NCBI GenBank assembly: GCA_000934385.1
Contig: KN880438.1
Span: 1-64,000, forward strand
Reading direction: 5' to 3'
Source: Cylindrobasidium torrendii FP15055 ss-10
Taxonomy: Eukaryota; Basidiomycota; Agaricomycetes; Agaricales; Physalacriaceae
Length of the DNA: 64,000 nucleotides
In this document: positions 22,069-33,205 of the stretch, piece after piece
Position numbering within the stretch: the first letter of the stretch is position 1
Layout: every line of letters starts with the position of its first letter
Program-made: the position numbers and the translations under genes
The notes under the pieces: model-generated
What the model was told of the DNA's origin: nothing
Seen by the model: the letters and a program-made list of their open reading frames with translations, nothing else
Database searches by the model: none

Positions 22069-24779
22069 TTACGGGCCCCCCGCCGCCATATTGTCCACAA
22101 AAGTTCCCCAATCAGAATAACTGCATGGAATGTCATCAAATCTAGTTTCTTTGCACATTCGTACAACGCACTTGAACCCCATAGGCATATTCTGCCATAC
22201 GTTGGCCTCTCCTGGCTTGAGCGGTGAAGTCAATCCCAGAGCAGGGTCAGTCGACTGGAAATCCATAGGCACGTCTTCAATTGGATATGAATATCCTTCC
22301 GGTGTCCAGAAAACCTTGTGCGTGAGAGGGAACATGTTGGTTTGTGCATAGAATGCTTGGGCTTCGTCGTGATACGACGTCGGGTGCCCACCGGAAAGGG
22401 CCACTCCAATTTCGTCCATTCCCGCTAGTAATGGCGGAGCTGGTGCCGACGCTTTCAATACCTCCGTATGAAGAGTCTGCAAGATATCACTGCAGAAGTG
22501 TTAATGCCAGCCTGAGAATGAAACATATACGGCGCACATGAGACGCCCAGAGATGACCCATCGCTTTGCCGTGGCTCTCAATATGTTGATGCACTTGTCA
22601 AAATCTGCCTGCTCCGTATCTGTCTTCCAGCCGGTTTTGTTGTGCGAGAATATTGCTAGGGCTAGGACGATGCCTGCTGTAAACGCCGACATTTGTGACT
22701 TGGATGAAGATTAAAGTCGTTTCCGGCGAAAGACTGCTAGACTCACAGCGAATCCAAACATCTTCAGCCTACCTCGCTCGCGTTGTGCATCCAGCACCCG
22801 CGCACAACTCCGAGATGCAGACCGTGTAATGGCTATCGACTGGGAACTGATCTCCGTCCCAAGTGGGAGGATGAAAGGACGGTGAATTTGAATCTGCACG
22901 TTGTACCAGATGCCTTGCACTGCGTTAGTTTCCGCCAAATCCTCTACTGAAATCGACTCACTGTGCAGTACGGCAGATTGGTCAAAGAATACAGTGGTCT
23001 GTCGATGCGAGTCCCACACCACTAGGCATGCGTCAGACCACTGCAAGGATTGTTTGAAAGAGACGCACAATGTTGAGGTATCGACGAAAACCAGGCGTTC
23101 AACATCGAGTCGAGCTGCGTCAACACGTGCAGTGCGTTCATGTCCTTTGGTCGTCGAATGGTGTATAGCGTCCGTAGACCCAAAGACATAATATGGCAAA
23201 GCTTCAAGTGGCAGATGAAGTAGTCAATGGTGCATGGCTTTTCTTCTGGTTGCTGGAATGTATCCCAGTACTCATCGTCACATGCAATGGGATACTCAAG
23301 GTCGAAGCTGGCAAAGAGTCAATTAAAGTAACTGAAGAATGATGAGGTGGTTACTCTTCGTGTTGGATCGCAGACGGGCGCCCGTGATAGAATCCCAAAT
23401 GTCGATCCATGAGTATCAGTGTCCAAAATGCTCGCTTTCTGAGTTCGGATTCGGCGTTGGGTGGCCCTGGACGATGTCGGTGCACGCCCATCTCGATGGC
23501 ATAGCGTATCCCCAGGCCTATCAGTGTCCACGACGATTGTGGTGATGAGGTACCCATAAGGTATTCCGCGGAGAGCTGGACATGGCTATCAGAAAACCTC
23601 ACCCCTATGAATATGGGCAAGTACATACACAGCAGTGCTGAAGGTCATGGATGTTCGGGCGGTCAAAATGGCCACGCGGAAGTGCATTGACTTGGACATA
23701 ATACTTCCAGCCGCTGGAATGCTCGTCCAGCTGATCGTCGAGGAAGACGCGAGGGTCGTCAGAGGCGCGCGATGCAATGGCACATACTAGCAAAACCACA
23801 TGTCCGAATCTGACATCCCTATGATGTAGGCCAGCAGCGACAGATTGGCGGAAACTGGGTTGGTGGAAAAGCGGTATGTATACATGGAAATGCATGAAAT
23901 AGAGCGAGATGAGCGACACGAGCAGGTCTGGCGGAGGAAAAATGAGAATTTTGGGTTTGATTTCGGTTTCTGCTTCCCACTGCAGTCATGATTTAAGAGG
24001 ACAGTGATAATTTGTGTCGAAATACGTACAACATGATTCGACCAATTTTTCCAGTGCTCCTTCTTGTACGAATAGCCAGGTATTTCTTCGGGTCCTCGCA
24101 GTTTCTCGAACGCATGGTGTGCCAAAGAGAGGTTGCTTCGATGGGGTGTCATTGTACATCCATGATTGCTGAAGGAGGAGGTTTACCTTGCGGGTCCAAA
24201 GTATCGACCGTCTATATTGTGCAGAGAAAGTTTGCTTATCGAGTCCATAAGATTGATGAAGCTAAGATCTTGGTCCTTGTCTGATGATGTGTCCGAAGAC
24301 AGGTCGGGTACATCCTGCGGCGGGCTTCCAAGCGAACTTGTCTCAGGGCTTTCCTGGTGTGTCTTGAGTTGCTTCTCGAGCTCGAGGATACGGTGTTCGA
24401 GTTTCGTCACATAGTGGCTCTTTGGCCCGCGTTTCTTGGGGGGTTCATCGTGTGTACAAGTTGCTCCGAATGAGCGGCAGTTTGTACACTGGCCATCAGG
24501 CATGGTCCCGCTATCACCTAGGAATATGTTGGCATGGGGTATACGATGGACGGCAACACGAACACTTGACTAGATAATCATCAGCTAGACAACAAAGAGG
24601 CTCAAGCATATCATCACACCTTTCTTGCGCCGACACCCATCCTAGTAACCTCCTCATTAGTGAGCAATTTGACCACTAGTGTTTGTGACACGCACACAAG
24701 CACCTTGCAGTCTTCTCTTCTTCCAACCTCCCTGCGGCCTATCGTTTCCTTCTGGCCTGTCTTCCTCTCCAGACGACAT
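22069..24779 (-). CDS. Zn2Cys6 fungal transcription factor
   Basis: Twelve exons (24696-24779, 24620-24641, 24564-24569, 24187-24517, 24033-24135, 23629-23979, 23355-23575, 23069-23307, 22962-23021, 22747-22919, 22538-22698, 22069-22489) give 723 aa. The binuclear zinc cluster is at residues 27-57: CDGCRRKKVKC then CTNCRSFGATC. A linker and coiled coil follow (YVTKLEHRILELEKQLKTH). The fungal_trans middle-homology domain shows PDLLVSLISLYFMHFHVYIP, SSPQSSWTLIGLGIRYAIEM, KRAFWTLILMDR and YNVQIQIHRPF. The cluster itself is spread over four exons, including one of 6 nt. The family includes many regulators of catabolic and secondary metabolism; the target is unknown. A gap of about 325 bp with no gene lies upstream. 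Confidence 0.93.
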
Positions 24780-25104
24780 GATGAAAGTCGAAAGTCACAT
24801 TTAGTAGCTCCGATTAGGAGAGGGTAGCCATCAGTTGATCGCCTGGATCATTGATGTACGGACTACTACTTAGAGCCTAGTGAAATTTAACATTTGCAAA
24901 CCAGTCCAAAGAACTTGGAAGTAGTCTATCGGCTTGCTATCAACTACAATGGATTTACGCAGGGATCACGTATGCGTTTGCCGCTGCTGGGGCTGGGAAG
25001 CGCCTCTATGAGCCATGCATAAGCCTAGATGATATTGATACAGATAAAAATTGCTACGCCAGCATACGTAGTCCCAAGAAAAGTCCAGCATAACCCAAAT
25101 ATCA
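24780..25104. other. Intergenic region, promoter of the Zn2Cys6 gene
   Basis: About 325 bp between the Zn2Cys6 start codon and the BTB gene stop. No gene or repeat is seen. Confidence 0.6.
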
Positions 25105-26177
25105 TCACAAAGTGAATTTCTGTCAAAAGGCATCATCAGGAACGGCGGTATTGGACGACGAATGCTACGTACCATAGCAAGTGCCTCCTCAACCTCGCGC
25201 AAATATAGTTCCGGGATAAACCAGTCAAAGACCAAGTCTAGGTCTTCCTTACAACAGTTTACACACGACGCTGCTTGTTCCCTTGCAGCTTTTCTTGCCA
25301 CTCTATCGGCACATACAAGTGAGTCCTTCGATGGACACTGAGCAAAGTATCAGCGACATCAGGCGGCATACACGCGGGTTAACTGACCTCTCTCAATGCT
25401 TCGCATATCTTGCCGCAGTAGTCGGTAAGCCATGAACGCGTCGCATAAGGCTCGTCCTCCACTAACCACCGCTCGTGAGTGCTGCACGATCCTCGCCGCA
25501 GGTACTCGTCAACATCTCTCCCCACTGACACCGCATTCCCCGCTATACCGACCACACGATCAGTCCTCTCCTGGTGGCACTTGAATAGTTTATAGAGAAT
25601 TCTCGGGTGCAAGATCTCTAGCTCAGGAACATCCTCATCGTCGTACGCAAGTAAGCGTCTGTACGCCCAGTGAGAACTCATTCTGAGGTACACCACGAAA
25701 GGCTGGCACTGACCTATTCAGGACGACATCTGCGGCCTCTGCAGCCTCAGGCATCCACCCCAACCCATGCGCAATGGCAAACACTCGCAGCCCGTCTTCT
25801 TTGGCATATCGACGAAGCTGACTGCGCGCTCGGCGTGCTACAGCCGCCATAGAATACTTGTTGACCATGATGGAAATAATCGCATACAACTCTGCAAGAC
25901 TGTCGAACCACGGGTCCACCGCGGGGTAGCAAAACCGCAGGATGGTGTCGAGTGTATGCCCGTCCTCGGCCACGGGGACGAGAGGGTCCGCAGCATCGAC
26001 ATAGTCCGTGGGGCACGAGAACAAATCCTTGAAATATGGGGATGCAAGGGAGAGGATGACTTTATGTGCGTAGAAGTTTGTTTTATCCTGGGATACTAGA
26101 ATGACATCCGAGGTTGCGTCGGAGCCATCGAATGGATGGGAAGCTATCTTGCCTTGCACAGGCGGAAGATGATCCAT
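25105..26177 (-). CDS. BTB/POZ domain protein
   Basis: Four exons (25714-26177, 25388-25658, 25173-25337, 25105-25119) give 304 aa starting MDHLPPVQGK. The N-terminal BTB/POZ fold is clear: SDVILVSQDKTNFYAHKVIL, SLASPYFKDLF, TLDTILRFCYPAVDP and a following helical region. The C-terminal part (about residues 160-300) has Cys-rich stretches (SCVNCCKEDL) with no known domain. BTB domains mediate dimerisation or cullin-3 binding; agaricomycetes carry many such genes without assigned roles. A longer in-frame start at 26237 would add 20 residues. The last exon has only four codons plus the stop. If that final intron is retained, the frame continues to 24966. Confidence 0.83.
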
Positions 26178-26776
26178 CTTTTTGGGTGAGGCTGTTGTTG
26201 TTGTTGTGGCCGACCAGGAAGCGAGCCGTACCCACATACAGTGGATGAGAGAAGGACGCGTTAGTTCCTGGGGTGCAAGACGCGTTGAGGAGTTTTTGAT
26301 TTATCCACAGTGGAGGAGTGTACAGTCCGCAAAGAGGGTATGCGGTCGTTTTTGTTTTTGAGCTAACGAGTGGGATGGTGGTTAAATGAAAGATGTGACG
26401 GGTACGCGTCAGCTATGCACAACTTACCCGTGCGCGATCCTAGCCTTATGTCACAAGTACCGAGGCCTAGTAACGGGGCCGCCGGGTGGCGTTGACGACT
26501 GGGTTCTATGACCGTAACGAAAGCGCCGCGCCAGGGCTATAGCCTTAGGTGCCACTGACCAGAACTGGAAAAGAAGAATAGATATATGCCCGCGCGCTCA
26601 CAAGTTCGAAACGGGCTTGTGGTGGTTCTGGGACGTTTTTGAAGTCGTGCTTATTAGATTGTCGTAGAAGGTATATAGTAATACAGCTAACCTGTACACC
26701 TGGTCCATCTAGGTGCTGGATACACAAGATATGTAAAATACATCAAAAAGGTTCGAATCCCATCTCGCACTCCCTA
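26178..26776. other. Intergenic region with an isolated tRNA-like B-box
   Basis: 599 bp upstream of the BTB gene. It contains GGTTCGAATCC near 26750-26760, identical to a Pol III B-box, but no matching A-box or cloverleaf could be drawn. Nothing else is seen. Confidence 0.5.
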
Positions 26777-28427
26777 CTATTGTGTAGACCGCAGAGGCTT
26801 GTGCAAGTCGCTATACAAACCGTCAATCAAGCCCTCGTACCCACTGACTTGATCCTTTAGCGCCCGGTTCTCCTTCCTTGTCCGCCGTAAAGCTGCCTTC
26901 AGGTCTTCCCCCTCGCCATGCACCGTCTTGAAGGCAACCGCCTGAGTATTGATTCTGCGGTCACGATTTTTGGCCATCGTCTTTGCCATTGTCACAATAC
27001 TGCGCACGCTCCCTCGTTTTGCACTGTCCGCCTCCCGCCTCGCTACCTCGGTGTCAGCACGTGCGCGCTCGAGTTCGTCCTCGCGACCCTCGCGCGACTC
27101 CAGCACGGCACGGTGCAGACGCATAATTAACGCTTGTTGTGCCCATATTTTGTTCGTTAGGACAACGCGGTCTGCGAAATGCTGAATGACCATCTTGGAG
27201 AGACGCGCTTCGAGTTTGGATGTGCGTGCGACTTCGGTAGCCTGCAAACCTTTGGAGTGGGGCTTGAATGGTCGACTACTTGGTTGCCTAAGAGCGGGCG
27301 AAAACACCTCGTCGGCTGAGGATTCAAAGGAGTCGGGAGACGTTGGTACTGATATCCTAAGAGTGGCTCTGATGGAGGGATGGGGTGTCGGCTGAGTCTG
27401 CAGTTGGAGCTGGTGTTTTGCTAGAATTTGGTGTGCTCAATGTGGGGATAACATCGCAACACGAGAAGGGCACGCACCGATGGCAAGCGCGTACAAGCGG
27501 CACAGCAAGTCCACAAAGACCAGAACACTTAAGCATAACATGATGGGGAGAATTTCCGGGAAAGTGTAGAAACGGAATGCTGGCGGAATAGCGGGCATCG
27601 CCAACGAAAACCAATGATTCCAAGACGATAAAGGGAGATGGAGCGAAGCGCCCGGTTGTGCGTAGCAAGTGCTAATGAAGGAACGAAGGCACTGTTCGCG
27701 TAGCTCTATATCTACGCCCCCATCGCAAGGCATCCACCTGGATTCCTCACCGTCCTAATCGTTTCAGTAGGCGGTCAACATGTGGCCGTAGCGTGTCCTG
27801 GCCATTAGGTGCCACAGCGAATCGACTTGCTAATAATTGAAGAACATGGTTGGGTTGAGGGCCATGCCAACTTGACAGGACAGCGAGGAGACGACCTGGA
27901 GAGTCCGTGGACAGAGCTGGAGAGAGGTTGAAAACTGGCAATCAGACGTGCAATTGATGACCATGCTGCCGCACGCTACTTGCAGTACGCCAGCGGCATA
28001 GAGCCTCGAGAAAGCCACTGACGCTGCCACCTCCAATCATGAAGACAAGAGGTCGGTCATAGAAGAGCGTATTGCGCGATAGCTTGTAAGATACGGAGGG
28101 AAGGGTTGGCACAAACAAATACATGGGTACGACATAGAGCATACTCGCGCACACTAGATAGAAACAGCACAAGACGTATAAGAAGGTAAGTACGGGAAGC
28201 CAAAGGGGATAAGTATAGGGCAGTACAAAGAAGTCTCCGCTGCGGGTTTGACTCCGAGGCGTCCATAGGACTGTCAATGTTGGGGATTATGACTGCTCTT
28301 CAGTGGAAGCATCCATAGTCACGTCACCTCCAATCTCTTTGACAACACCTGAACGCGATTGAGTATTTCGGTCGAAAACGAATGACAAGAGAGCCAAAGC
28401 ACGAGGGTGAAAGTCGAATGACCACAT
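26777..28427 (-). CDS. Membrane protein with C-terminal coiled coil, unknown
   Basis: Five exons (28349-28427, 27989-28270, 27751-27934, 27478-27671, 26777-27435) give 465 aa starting MWSFDFHPRALALLSF. Hydrophobic segments lie at about residues 48-75 (WLPVLTFLYVLCCFYLVCAS, then LYVVPMYLFVP) and 220-245 (LPIMLCLSVLVFVDLLCRLY). After a Ser/Pro linker, the last 170 residues are charged and helical with heptad character (REGREDELERARADTEVARR, LKAALRRTRKENRALKDQV). All splice phases close. I recognise no family; it could be an organelle or nuclear-envelope tether. Its start codon is only 6 bp beyond the stop codon of the upstream PWWP gene on the same strand. Confidence 0.78.
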
Positions 28428-28433
28428 TTGAAA

Positions 28434-29833
28434 TCACGAACCGTTGGCCTCTTTCTCCTCTCCTTCTTTCTTCGCTGTATCTACTGCTATATCCATGGGC
28501 TCGACCGAGCCACTGGGAGCGGATGCGGATTCAGGTTCAGCCATGGTGGCATCCTTGGACTCTTCAGGCTGCTCAGCAGCCAGTTTGTCACCGTTTGTCA
28601 CGGGCTCCTCGGACCTGGGGGTTTCGACCTTTGGAGGTGACAGCTTGCCAGGAGGGGCCGTGAGCGGCTCGTCCTTCATGGTTGAAGAGAGGCCGTTTTT
28701 GGCTGGCTCGCTGTCCTTGTCTTTGGCGACAGCTTGCCACCGGTCGACGAGCACGCGGGAACGCTGCCGGAATTTGTATTGCTCGTCGATGGCTGTTGGC
28801 AATTTATCCTCAGTCAGTGCAGCGATGTGCCGCATCACTTTGCCGATCTTGGAGTACTGATATGGTGGCGATTAATCGGGTGGACGCGAAGCGGGGCGGC
28901 GGGATAGGAATTCTTGGGTGGCAAACGGACTCACAGTAAGCTGTTCAACAGTCATGTCCTCGTACGCCTCCAAAGTATTGAATAGGAAGTCCATAGCAGC
29001 CATGTCCTGTGAAAATATCAGTGAAAACGCCTGGTCGTCGGGCCAGTGGCCACGCACACTTTCTTTGAGCGGTGTCTTGCCCAAGAAGGTCTTCTGCAAT
29101 TTATGCCTCCAATCCTTGACCTCTACTGACTTGTCATCCTTGGGTTGGGCTTCGGCGTCAACTTCGCCTTCGGCGTCCTCGTCCTTGCCATGCTTGTGGT
29201 CGTCCTTCTTGGCTTTCTTGGGCTTTTTCGCGGGTCTTTCGTCTTCACTCTCGGCGTCGGCTGCCTTCTTTCCCCGCTTGATAGGTTTCTTCGCAGGAGC
29301 CTTGCGCTTACGTTTGCCCTCTTCACTCGCCAACTCGTCGACCTCGCCGTCTGCGTCGCCTTCGGCATCCTCGTCATCATCATTGGCGGTACCATTCGAG
29401 CGGTTAGACGCCCATTCCGATGGGTTAAGGGCGATACGGTAGCCTGAGAGTAGGTCGCCAGACTTTTTGACGGGGTCGTTGATATATGATTCCACCTCGT
29501 GCTTCTGCAGTCTGGAGATATCCTTCGGAGTGAGCCATGCGCTACAAGCCCCATAGTTAGCAAGACATAGGTGAACAAAGGAAACGGAGCAGGAACTGAC
29601 TAGTCGCCCGTTGGGAAGAATTGGACCAAGGAAAAGTTGGCAGCCGTACTAGAACCGCCTTTCCCGGGACGTTCATCCTTTACCTTGCGTGGAGCATCGT
29701 CGGGGTCGACAATCCAGCCAGGCCAAGGAGGATAACCGCGTACTTTGCCGAGGACCACGTCCTTGAGCGCGTAGGACCCCGTAGATTTTGTCTGCTTAGC
29801 AGCAGTCTTGCTTTTCGCGGCCTTGGGCGGCAT
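28434..29833 (-). CDS. PWWP-domain chromatin reader, LEDGF-like
   Basis: Three exons (29601-29833, 28935-29541, 28434-28856) give 420 aa. The PWWP domain starts at about residue 20 (LKDVVLGKVRGYPPWPGWIV) and runs past FSLVQFFPTGDYAWL. The middle is a basic/acidic low-complexity region (KRKRKAPAKKPIKRGKKA). Residues about 200-310 form a helical TFIIS/LEDGF-IBD-like domain (WRHKLQKTFLG, LFNTLEAYEDMTVEQLTYSK, IGKVMRHIAAL). The tail is Pro/Glu/Ser-rich. PWWP proteins bind methylated H3K36 nucleosomes, so this is a likely transcription-associated chromatin factor. It is divergent from the MCP2-like gene with 307 bp between start codons. Confidence 0.9.
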
Positions 29834-30140
29834 TCCGAGAGATAAGGAAGAGTAGAGAGTGAGGAAAACGGCGGAGGCGGCGCGTCAAGCGAAGGTGGCA
29901 AGACGGTGATGGTGGAAGAAAGAACTCGGGTCTCACGTGCTCTCGCGCGCCAGCGAGCCTCAACAAACAGGCCAGGGCTGTGGCCACGCCGGAATAAAAT
30001 GCATCCTTTTGACTTCGCAGTGTTGGCCAGCATTGTCAACAATTACCCTTTGAAAATAGGAATGAAATATGGTCATAATAGTGCAAAACGATGCGCGAAG
30101 AGCGGCCCGCTCACCCGCGCACTGTCGCCCGATCGTCCTC
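29834..30140. promoter_or_regulatory. Divergent promoter between PWWP and MCP2-like genes
   Basis: 307 bp separate two start codons facing away from each other. The PWWP-proximal half is purine-rich. No TATA box is obvious. Confidence 0.5.
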
Positions 30141-32320
30141 ATGCTTTCCCTCCGACTTCCATGTCGCCCTAGCCCCCTTCGCCAGGCGGTTCGTAATTTC
30201 GGACGTGATGCGAAGCACTCCCGCACGCGCGCAACATCTGCGCCGCGCCGAACGAGCCTGATAGTCGCCCTGCCAGTCACAGCACTGGCACTAGCCGGCC
30301 TTGGGTACATTGGCTTCCAATCTTCACAGAATTTTCGTCACACCGTCCTGGCCGTCACCAGATGTTCTCGTATCGGCGGTGCGTACCACCTCGCCTTGAG
30401 CACATTAGGTCCTCAATGACCATTAAAGAGGCCGCGATCTTGAGTGTCGTCGATTACAAACTGACTTTCGGGAAGTCCTACAAATCAGAAGAAGAAAAGC
30501 TCCAGGCATATTCTGAATGCCATACGTGTTGTGCAAACCGTGTTCTCAAGGCGTTGCTTGCCAATGGCGGTGTGTCTCAAAGCAGCTCGTCTTCCCAGTT
30601 GACTGAGTTCTGCATACTAGGCATATTCATAAAGCTGGGACAGCATCTTTCCTCTCTAGTCATGCTTCCTACAGAGTGGAGGTCTGCGTTGCGTCCCCTG
30701 CAGGATCAATGCGAAGCCACACCATTGGAGGGTGTCGAGCGGCTCTTCCAGTTGGACATGGGAGTCGGAATTGATTCTATTTTCGAGGATTTCGATCCAC
30801 AACCTATAGGTGTTGCTAGCCTTGCTCAGGTGCATGTTACTCGCTACCGCCAGTCCGGGCAAAAAGTTGCAGTCAAGGTAAGACAAGACATTCCTGATAA
30901 GCACACTCAGCGCACTCACGCCATGACAATGACAGCTGCAACATCCTCATCTTGACGAATTTTGTCAGGTGGACATGGAGATGGTCGAAGTAACTTTGGG
31001 TATGTACCCGCGTCTTATCTGCTTGTGCTTGTAATCTAATACGTTGCAGGCTGGATCAAGTATTGGTTTCCGGAGTTCGAGTTCACCTGGCTCGGCGAAG
31101 AAATGCGCGAGAATCTACCTAAAGAGATGGACTTTAGGCACGAAGCGGCAAACGCCCAGCGGGCGGAAGCTGACTTTGAAAATATCCGAACATCACTCTA
31201 CATCCCAAGGGTGATTGAGGCAAATAAGCGCGTCCTGATTATGGAGTATATTCAAGGAGGTCGCGTTGATGATCTCGAATACCTCGCGGAAGCCCGTATC
31301 GACCGAAACAAGGTCGCCCTCGAATTATCTCGGATATTCAACCAAATGGTATTTGTAAACGGATGGTTTCATGCAGTGCGTCTGGGTATGTCGTTCTTTA
31401 GACTGCGCTAATTGCCTCTAGGACCCCCATCCCGGAAATCTACTCATACGACCCGCTCCCGCCACGACAAAATCACCGTACAACTTCGAAATCGTGCTCT
31501 TGGACCACGGCCTGTATTTTGATCTGGACACACCATTACGGGTAAATTATGGGAAATTCTGGCTTGCTCTGATTGCGCCGGCGAATGAGGAGACCAAGGC
31601 AGAGCGACGCAAATATGCACAACTGGTCGGTAATATTGGGCCTGAGCTATACCCTATCTTTGAGGCAGCGATGACGGGTCGGGCTGGACTGGAGGGTACT
31701 TTCGACGACGACCCGAATGGCCCATCGATACAGCGCGCGTCTGGTCTCATTGAGGCGTCTCGTGTGACCGAGGAGGAGGTTGACCTTATTCGACATGCTC
31801 TTGTCACACGCGACGGCATGTTCACAGCCATCCTACATGTCCTACGACGCGTGCCTCGGAGAGTGTTGATGGTACTCAAGCTGAACGACCTCCTTAGAGG
31901 ATTGGATTCCGCATTGGCTACAACCCATGGCGAGGTATGTCGCATTAGCTTTGCTGAAGACAGACTAATGTTAATGTATAGATTCGTATCTTCCTCATCA
32001 TGGCGAAGTACTGTGCTGTTGCGGTATGGAGAGACGATCGCAACAGAATTATCGATACGATGCGCTCCAAAGGGCTCTTTTCCATCACCCTCCTCAAAGA
32101 TTACTTTGGTAGCTGGTGGTACGTATATTCCTCTGATAGAATAACGGTCTCAAAGCTCATGACCCTGGGCAGGCGATATCAAAAGCGGTATGCGTCGATG
32201 GCGTTAATTGAGGTGGTATTAGACACACAGGCGCGCATTGTCGTGACCAAGGCGTGGTTCCGCGGGTTGATGACGACGGGGCTTTCGGGCGCGCGGCTAG
32301 CGGCTTCGGGCCTTGCTTGA
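30141..32320 (+). CDS. Mitochondrial ABC1/UbiB-family protein, MCP2-like
   Basis: Eight exons (30141-30378, 30429-30569, 30621-30877, 30936-30999, 31050-31375, 31422-31934, 31982-32118, 32173-32320) give 607 aa. The Arg-rich N-terminus (MLSLRLPCRPSPLRQAVRNF) looks like a mitochondrial presequence, followed by one hydrophobic segment. UbiB hallmarks are present: GGIFIKLGQHLSSL (KxGQ motif), IGVASLAQVH (Ala-rich loop), VAVKLQHP, KEMDFRHEAANA and DPHPGNLL, then a DHG loop (LLDHGLYF). Closest by family pattern to yeast Mcp2 / human ADCK1, linked to mitochondrial lipid homeostasis. It is an atypical kinase-like ATPase. Confidence 0.93.
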
Positions 32321-33205
32321 AGGTAGTCAAAGCAGTCTGCTTGAATATGTGACATATTTGCGAGCATAGCGTCAGTCAAGCCATCGAGGCAGTAGGGCTT
32401 GAATGTTGTCTCGGCTTGCTCTATCGAAATGCACTGAGATGGACGTCTGATACACTCCGTGAGAGTAGATTGCATACGTAAATTATCAACAGAAACTCCT
32501 GCCTGCATGCACCACAGATGTCGACTACTTGAAAAGCATCGTTTCAGCACCGCGACATTCTCGAAAAGGTCGTATCGGTGATCTTGGAATTGTATCTTTC
32601 ATTTCTCGACCGCACACCTCAGAAAGTCGACTCGCTGATTGCTTTGATAATATGAATCTAACACTCAGTGGCTACATTATATGGCATGTGGGTATGATAA
32701 CCCAAACTCTTCAAATACGCCAGGGTGCTGGTTCGTCGGAGCGTCTTCACCTACGAACCTAGGCTGATGGACACAAGTGAGGCTCCAGTTTCACACTCAG
32801 CTCATCCCCCAATCTCAACTTAAGGCTAGAGCCCATTTGGCACTTTAGAGGACTCGTTGAAGATTCGCCGGTATTGAGATCCTTCCTGCAGCATAGACTT
32901 TGCTGCAACACGCGCGAACCCTACTTTCACCTGAGATCTGCTCGATGCCTATTCATTGCTGTCGAGTTTTCAATCCCAAATGGCCTGGGGCTGGTTCATT
33001 GGGGGTGGGAGCTGCCGGTTGAAATGTAACTTCGAGCCAGACGCCCAGCTCGTCGACGATAGCAAGTGCAGCATTGATGTCTAGTTGGGATGAGCCGATC
33101 AAGGCGATCGTTCGGCCAGTGGTTTCACTTTAACATTATCGTGCTTTTCGTATATAAGGCGACTGGAAGCTCAGCTGATTGTCCACATTTCCCCCTGCCT
33201 CTACG
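32321..33205. other. Intergenic region, no gene seen
   Basis: 885 bp between the MCP2-like and ERG8 genes. Only short open frames without splice or family support. Promoter elements for ERG8 should lie here, but I cannot name one. Confidence 0.6.

Noticed and set aside
25683..25713. 31-nt intron in the BTB gene
   Set aside because: A downstream acceptor in the same phase gives a normal 55-nt intron (25659-25713) and the equally good junction LNRRLLAYDDED.
26700..26775. Possible tRNA gene from a perfect B-box GGTTCGAATCC
   Set aside because: The T-stem pairs only at two central positions, no complementary acceptor stem and no A-box are found upstream, and no Pol III T-run follows.
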